A model generated the notes under the pieces. That model was not told the DNA's origin. It did not search any database and saw only the letters and a program-made list of their open reading frames with translations. Below, one piece after another: positions 21,279 to 24,196 of a stretch of DNA of 24,196 nt. The position numbers were made by a program, and so were the translations under genes. Source of the DNA: an uncultured Collinsella sp. Lineage in GTDB: Bacteria > Actinomycetota > Coriobacteriia > Coriobacteriales > Coriobacteriaceae. The stretch lies in the NCBI GenBank assembly GCA_934654515.1, contig CAKUGA010000017.1:1-24196 (forward strand). Reading direction: 5' to 3'. Every line of letters begins with the position of its first letter. The stretch's first letter is position 1.

Positions 21279-22718
21279 ATGTCCGTTAACCCCGCCAGCG
21301 TCACCAACCCGCCCGCGCAGTTTCCCGAGGACTTTGTCTTTGGCGGCGCCACCGCTGCCTACCAGGTAGAAGGCGAGACCCGCACCCACGGTAAGGGTAA
21401 GGTTGCCTGGGACGACTTCCTGGAAGCCCAGGGCCGCTTCTCCCCCGATCCCGCATCCGACTTCTACAACCAGTATCCCGTCGATCTGGAGCTGTGCGAG
21501 GAGTTCGGCATCAATGGCATTCGCCTCTCCATCGCCTGGAGCCGTATCTTCCCCAACGGCACCGGCGAGATCAACCCCGAGGGCGTGCAGTTCTACCACG
21601 ATCTCTTCGCCGAGTGCCACAAGCATCACGTCGAGCCGTTCGTCACGCTGCACCACTTCGATACGCCGCTCCCCTTCTTTGAGAAGGGCGACTTCCTCAA
21701 CCGCAAGACCATCGACGCCTTTGTGGACTTTGCCACCTTCTGCTTTAAGGAGTACGCCGACCAGGTGACCTACTGGTTCACCTTTAACGAGATCTGGGCC
21801 GACGCCTCCAACACCTACATCGAGGGCACCTTCCCCGGCGGCGTCAAGGCGCATCTGGCCGAGGCCTTCCAGTGCGAGCACAACATGATGCTCGCCCACG
21901 CCAAGGCAGTGCTCGCCTTCCACAACGGCGGCTTTAAGGGCAAGATCGGCGTCATCCAGTCGCTGGAGTTTAAGTACCCGCTCAACGAGAACGACCCTGC
22001 CGACATCAAGGCAGCCAACAACGAGCACGTGCTGCAGAACCAGTTCCTGCTCGACGCCACCTTCCGCGGCGACTACGCGCCCGACACGCTCGAGTGTGCC
22101 AACCGCCTGGCTGCCGTCTCGGGCGGCACCATCGAGATCCTGGACGAGGACCTCGAGATCATGCGCGAAGCCGCGCTCTACAACGACTACCTGGGCGTTA
22201 ACAACTACCAGTGCCGTTTCCTGAAGGCCTACGATGGCGAGAACGACCTGCACCACAACGGTACGGGCGAGAAGGGCACCGGCCGCTGGCGCGTCAAGGG
22301 CATTGGCGAGCACGTGAACAAGCCCGGCATCCCCACCACCGACTGGGACTGGATCATCTACCCCGAGGGCCTGTTCGACCTGCTCGTCTACATTAAGCAG
22401 CGCTACCCCAACTACAAGCAGATCTTCATCACCGAGAACGGCATGGGCTACAAGGACCCCTACAAGGACGGCTTTGTGGACGACCAGCCGCGCATCGACT
22501 ACATCGAGCAGCACCTGCGCTGGCTGCTCAAGGCCATGGAGGTCGGCGTCAACGTGGGCGGCTACTTCCTGTGGAGCCTGCAGGACCAGTTCTCCTGGAC
22601 CAACGGCTACAACAAGCGCTACGGCTTCTTCTACGTAGACTTTGAGACCCAGAAGCGCACGCCCAAGGCAAGCGCCTACTGGTACAAGCACGTGGCGCAG
22701 ACCCGTCGTCTAGACTAG
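21279..22718 (+). CDS. lacG: 6-phospho-beta-galactosidase (GH1)
   Basis: A 479-residue glycoside hydrolase family 1 enzyme that splits lactose 6-phosphate into glucose and galactose 6-phosphate. Seen: FVFGGATAAYQVEG, NGIRLSIAWSRIFPNG, the acid/base E171 in TFNEI, the nucleophile E386 in ITENGMGY, and near the C-terminus SWTNGYNKRYGFFYVDF, matching the LacG phosphate-binding Ser, Lys and Tyr and the Ser-Trp pair linked to galacto-configured substrates. Resemblance to Staphylococcus LacG runs the whole length. A 6-phospho-beta-glucosidase is the alternative but fits the lac setting less well. The start at 21279 is uncertain: GGA lies ten bases upstream; the in-frame ATG at 21261 has no ribosome-binding site. 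Confidence 0.93.
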   Translation: MSVNPASVTNPPAQFPEDFVFGGATAAYQVEGETRTHGKGKVAWDDFLEAQGRFSPDPASDFYNQYPVDLELCEEFGINGIRLSIAWSRIFPNGTGEINPEGVQFYHDLFAECHKHHVEPFVTLHHFDTPLPFFEKGDFLNRKTIDAFVDFATFCFKEYADQVTYWFTFNEIWADASNTYIEGTFPGGVKAHLAEAFQCEHNMMLAHAKAVLAFHNGGFKGKIGVIQSLEFKYPLNENDPADIKAANNEHVLQNQFLLDATFRGDYAPDTLECANRLAAVSGGTIEILDEDLEIMREAALYNDYLGVNNYQCRFLKAYDGENDLHHNGTGEKGTGRWRVKGIGEHVNKPGIPTTDWDWIIYPEGLFDLLVYIKQRYPNYKQIFITENGMGYKDPYKDGFVDDQPRIDYIEQHLRWLLKAMEVGVNVGGYFLWSLQDQFSWTNGYNKRYGFFYVDFETQKRTPKASAYWYKHVAQTRRLD

Positions 22719-22763
22719 TGGCCTGCGGGGTTGCCCGCTCACACAACCTGTCCCCATTTCTCA

Positions 22764-22813
22764 GCCGGGGGCGGCGCGTCACACGGCGCGCCGCCCCCGG
22801 CCTTTTTGTTTTT
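22764..22813 (+). terminator. Strong intrinsic terminator of lacEG
   Basis: A 15-bp all-GC stem (22764-22778 with 22787-22801) with an 8-base loop is followed by TTTTTGTTTTT. Confidence 0.95.
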
Positions 22814-22829
22814 GGGCTGGTCAGGAGCC

Positions 22830-23050
22830 GTTTGTCTCGATCTGTAACATCTAGCCGAGTCTTTGGGTCCTAACTGTTACAGATCGAGATAAACAGGGTG
22901 GGCCGGACCGAATTGTCTAAATCTGTAACACTAAAACCGGTTTTGGGCGTCTAGTTGTTACAGATCGAGATGAATGCACGGGGTAGTTCCCTCAATCTAA
23001 ATCTGTAACAACTAGCGAGTTATTTCGCTCCTACCTGTTACAGATTAAGA
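22830..23050. repeat. Array of three ~80-bp inverted-repeat units
   Basis: Each unit has ATCTGTAACA on the left and TGTTACAGAT on the right. Left arms begin at 22840, 22921 and 23001 (spacing 81 and 80); right arms begin at 22875, 22956 and 23036. In unit 1 the pairing is perfect over 15 bases (22835-22849 with 22875-22889); in units 2 and 3 the outer arms pair with one or two mismatches. The enclosed loops (25 bases each) differ, and a run GAGAT(A/G)AA follows the right arms. The array fills the gap between the lacG terminator and the convergent LacI gene. It could be tandem hairpin RNA, a repeated operator or a MITE-like array. Confidence 0.8.
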
Positions 23051-23068
23051 TGAATGAGCCGAGCACGT

Positions 23069-24079
23069 CTACGCCCGTAGGTCCTTTACGCTGGAACGCT
23101 CGACCAACACGCCCGAGACGAGCGTACGGCTTCTGGAGCTCGGGGCTTCCAGGCCTGCGACGACCTCGTTAAGCGCACGGATGCCCAACTCACGGTGGCG
23201 GAACTTCACCGACGTCAAAATCGAATTGGGGATCGTCTTATAGAGCTCGTCGTCGAAGCCGATCACGGACACGTCGTCGGGCACACTGAGCCCTTTGTCA
23301 CGTAGAGCCATCATCACGCCGTTTGCCATGCAGTCGTTAGCAGCGAGGACCGCCGTGCAATCAGGTTTGTCGGCAAGCGCGAGACCTGCGGCATAGCCAC
23401 TATCCGCATTCCAATCACCCTGTAGCGGCTCGGGCGGCTCAATGCCACGCGCCTCGAGTGCCGCACGCCAACCTTTCATACGGCACTGGCTCGACAGCGA
23501 CTCTTTCTTACCAGAGACGAAGTACACGTTCTTGTGCCCGCGATTTAAGAAGTACTCGCACGCCATACGCGCGCCGCCCTCTTGGTCGTCACTGACGGTA
23601 GAGCAGGTAGGATGCTCCATCGGCGTGATAATCACCGTCTTGAGGTCCATCGGTGCCTCAAACGTATCGAAATCATCGACCATCTGGCGCAGGTTGAAAA
23701 TCATGCCGTCGACGGGAAGCCGTGACATCCTACGCGCCGCTTCGGCAAGGGTCATCTTCTCCCCAGCCCGCTTTTTGATCATCGTGAGCGCAAAGCCGCG
23801 TTCTTCGGCGGCATCGGCGATACCGTCGATCATGTCCACGGCGCCGCCCGACAAGTGGAACATCACCACGCCGATGCACCCGTAACGGCCCAACTTGAGT
23901 GAACGCGCGGCAAAGTTCGCCCGGAACCCAAGCTCCTCCATGGCCGCATGGACCCTATCGCGCGTCGACTCTCGTACGCTATCGGGCTCGTTGATCACGC
24001 GCGACACCGTCTTGAGAGAAACACCCGCGGCAACTGCCACATCATTCATTGAGACATTTTTCTTGTCCATCGTTGCCAC
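23069..24079 (-). CDS. LacI family regulator, target unknown
   Basis: A 336-residue LacI/GalR protein: helix-turn-helix at 9-29 (VSMNDVAVAAGVSLKTVSRV), hinge ending RANFAARSLKLG, and a sensor domain with CTAVLAANDCMANG and PDDVSVIGFDDELYK. The GTG at 24079 is preferred because GGAG lies five bases upstream; the ATG at 24070 is too far from that site and the open frame to 24148 has none. Its domains parallel those of the other two LacI proteins in the window, including the RRMSRLPVDGMI stretch, pointing to local duplication. The controlled genes probably lie past the right edge. A TGAACGGT box sits upstream (24174-24181, minus strand). Confidence 0.88.
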   Translation of the reverse strand: MATMDKKNVSMNDVAVAAGVSLKTVSRVINEPDSVRESTRDRVHAAMEELGFRANFAARSLKLGRYGCIGVVMFHLSGGAVDMIDGIADAAEERGFALTMIKKRAGEKMTLAEAARRMSRLPVDGMIFNLRQMVDDFDTFEAPMDLKTVIITPMEHPTCSTVSDDQEGGARMACEYFLNRGHKNVYFVSGKKESLSSQCRMKGWRAALEARGIEPPEPLQGDWNADSGYAAGLALADKPDCTAVLAANDCMANGVMMALRDKGLSVPDDVSVIGFDDELYKTIPNSILTSVKFRHRELGIRALNEVVAGLEAPSSRSRTLVSGVLVERSSVKDLRA

Positions 24080-24196
24080 TACTTCTCCAGTCGGTTTTGA
24101 ATCGCTTGTTTTTTGCGTTCTAGCATACACTACCTGCCCGACTGACAAATCAGCCGTTTATCGGACAATATCGACCGTTCACCTGTAAATCCTTGT
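24080..24196. promoter_or_regulatory. Upstream region of the third LacI gene (cut by window edge)
   Basis: It holds the minus-strand TGAACGGT box (24174-24181), embedded in TCGACCGTTCACC, whose complement resembles the lacF boxes. AT-rich sequence with a possible minus-strand -10 near 24120-24128 precedes the gene. The neighbour beyond the edge is unknown. Confidence 0.35.

Noticed and set aside
21174..22691. Minus-strand ORF (505 codons) opposite lacG
   Set aside because: Antisense shadow of a GC-rich gene; lacG on the plus strand has clear catalytic motifs.
22830..23050. CRISPR array
   Set aside because: The units are inverted repeats with paired arms about 35 bp apart, not identical direct repeats with unique spacers of constant length, and no cas gene is present.

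Overview
The window looks like chromosome of a high-GC gut actinobacterium of the Coriobacteriia, most likely Collinsella or a close relative. That is an inference from three things: GC-rich coding sequence with strong Shine-Dalgarno sites, a Firmicutes-like lactose/tagatose gene set written in high-GC codons, and the style of the intergenic repeats. No rRNA, tRNA, phage, insertion sequence or CRISPR array was recognised.

Layout. (1) 123-3199: a MutT/Nudix-Vsr fusion, an AraC regulator and a HAD phosphatase, ending in a 145-bp palindromic element. (2) 3418-6642: a class II ketose-bisphosphate aldolase divergent from a DeoR regulator, then a flavodiiron protein on the minus strand. (3) 6772-10966: a LacI regulator divergent from galK-galT, with three copies of one operator between them. 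(4) 11107-12687: an AAA ATPase (DUF4143 type) behind three 33-bp repeats and bracketed by 42-bp direct repeats. (5) 12859-15868, minus strand: lacA-lacB-lacX-lacC. (6) 16176-17177: an unknown membrane protein. (7) 17396-22718: lacF, a LacI regulator, lacE and lacG. (8) 22830-23046: three ~80-bp inverted-repeat units. (9) 23069-24079: a third LacI regulator.

How it fits together. LacE and LacF import lactose as lactose-6-phosphate, and LacG splits it into glucose and galactose-6-phosphate. LacAB makes tagatose-6-phosphate and LacC makes tagatose-1,6-bisphosphate. No class I LacD aldolase is present; the class II aldolase at 3418-4275, of GatY/KbaY size and with its motifs, is a candidate for the last step. 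GalK and GalT handle free galactose by the Leloir route (galE is not in the window). The lac set is therefore split into separate units, apparently tied together by shared DNA sites: LacI-type operators before galK and lacE, and a TGAACRRT-like box before gal, lacA, lacF, lacE and the third LacI gene.

The most interesting items are the MutT-Vsr fusion, the TGAACRRT box family, the phased LacI operators, the triple hairpin array beside lacG, and the repeat-bracketed ATPase.
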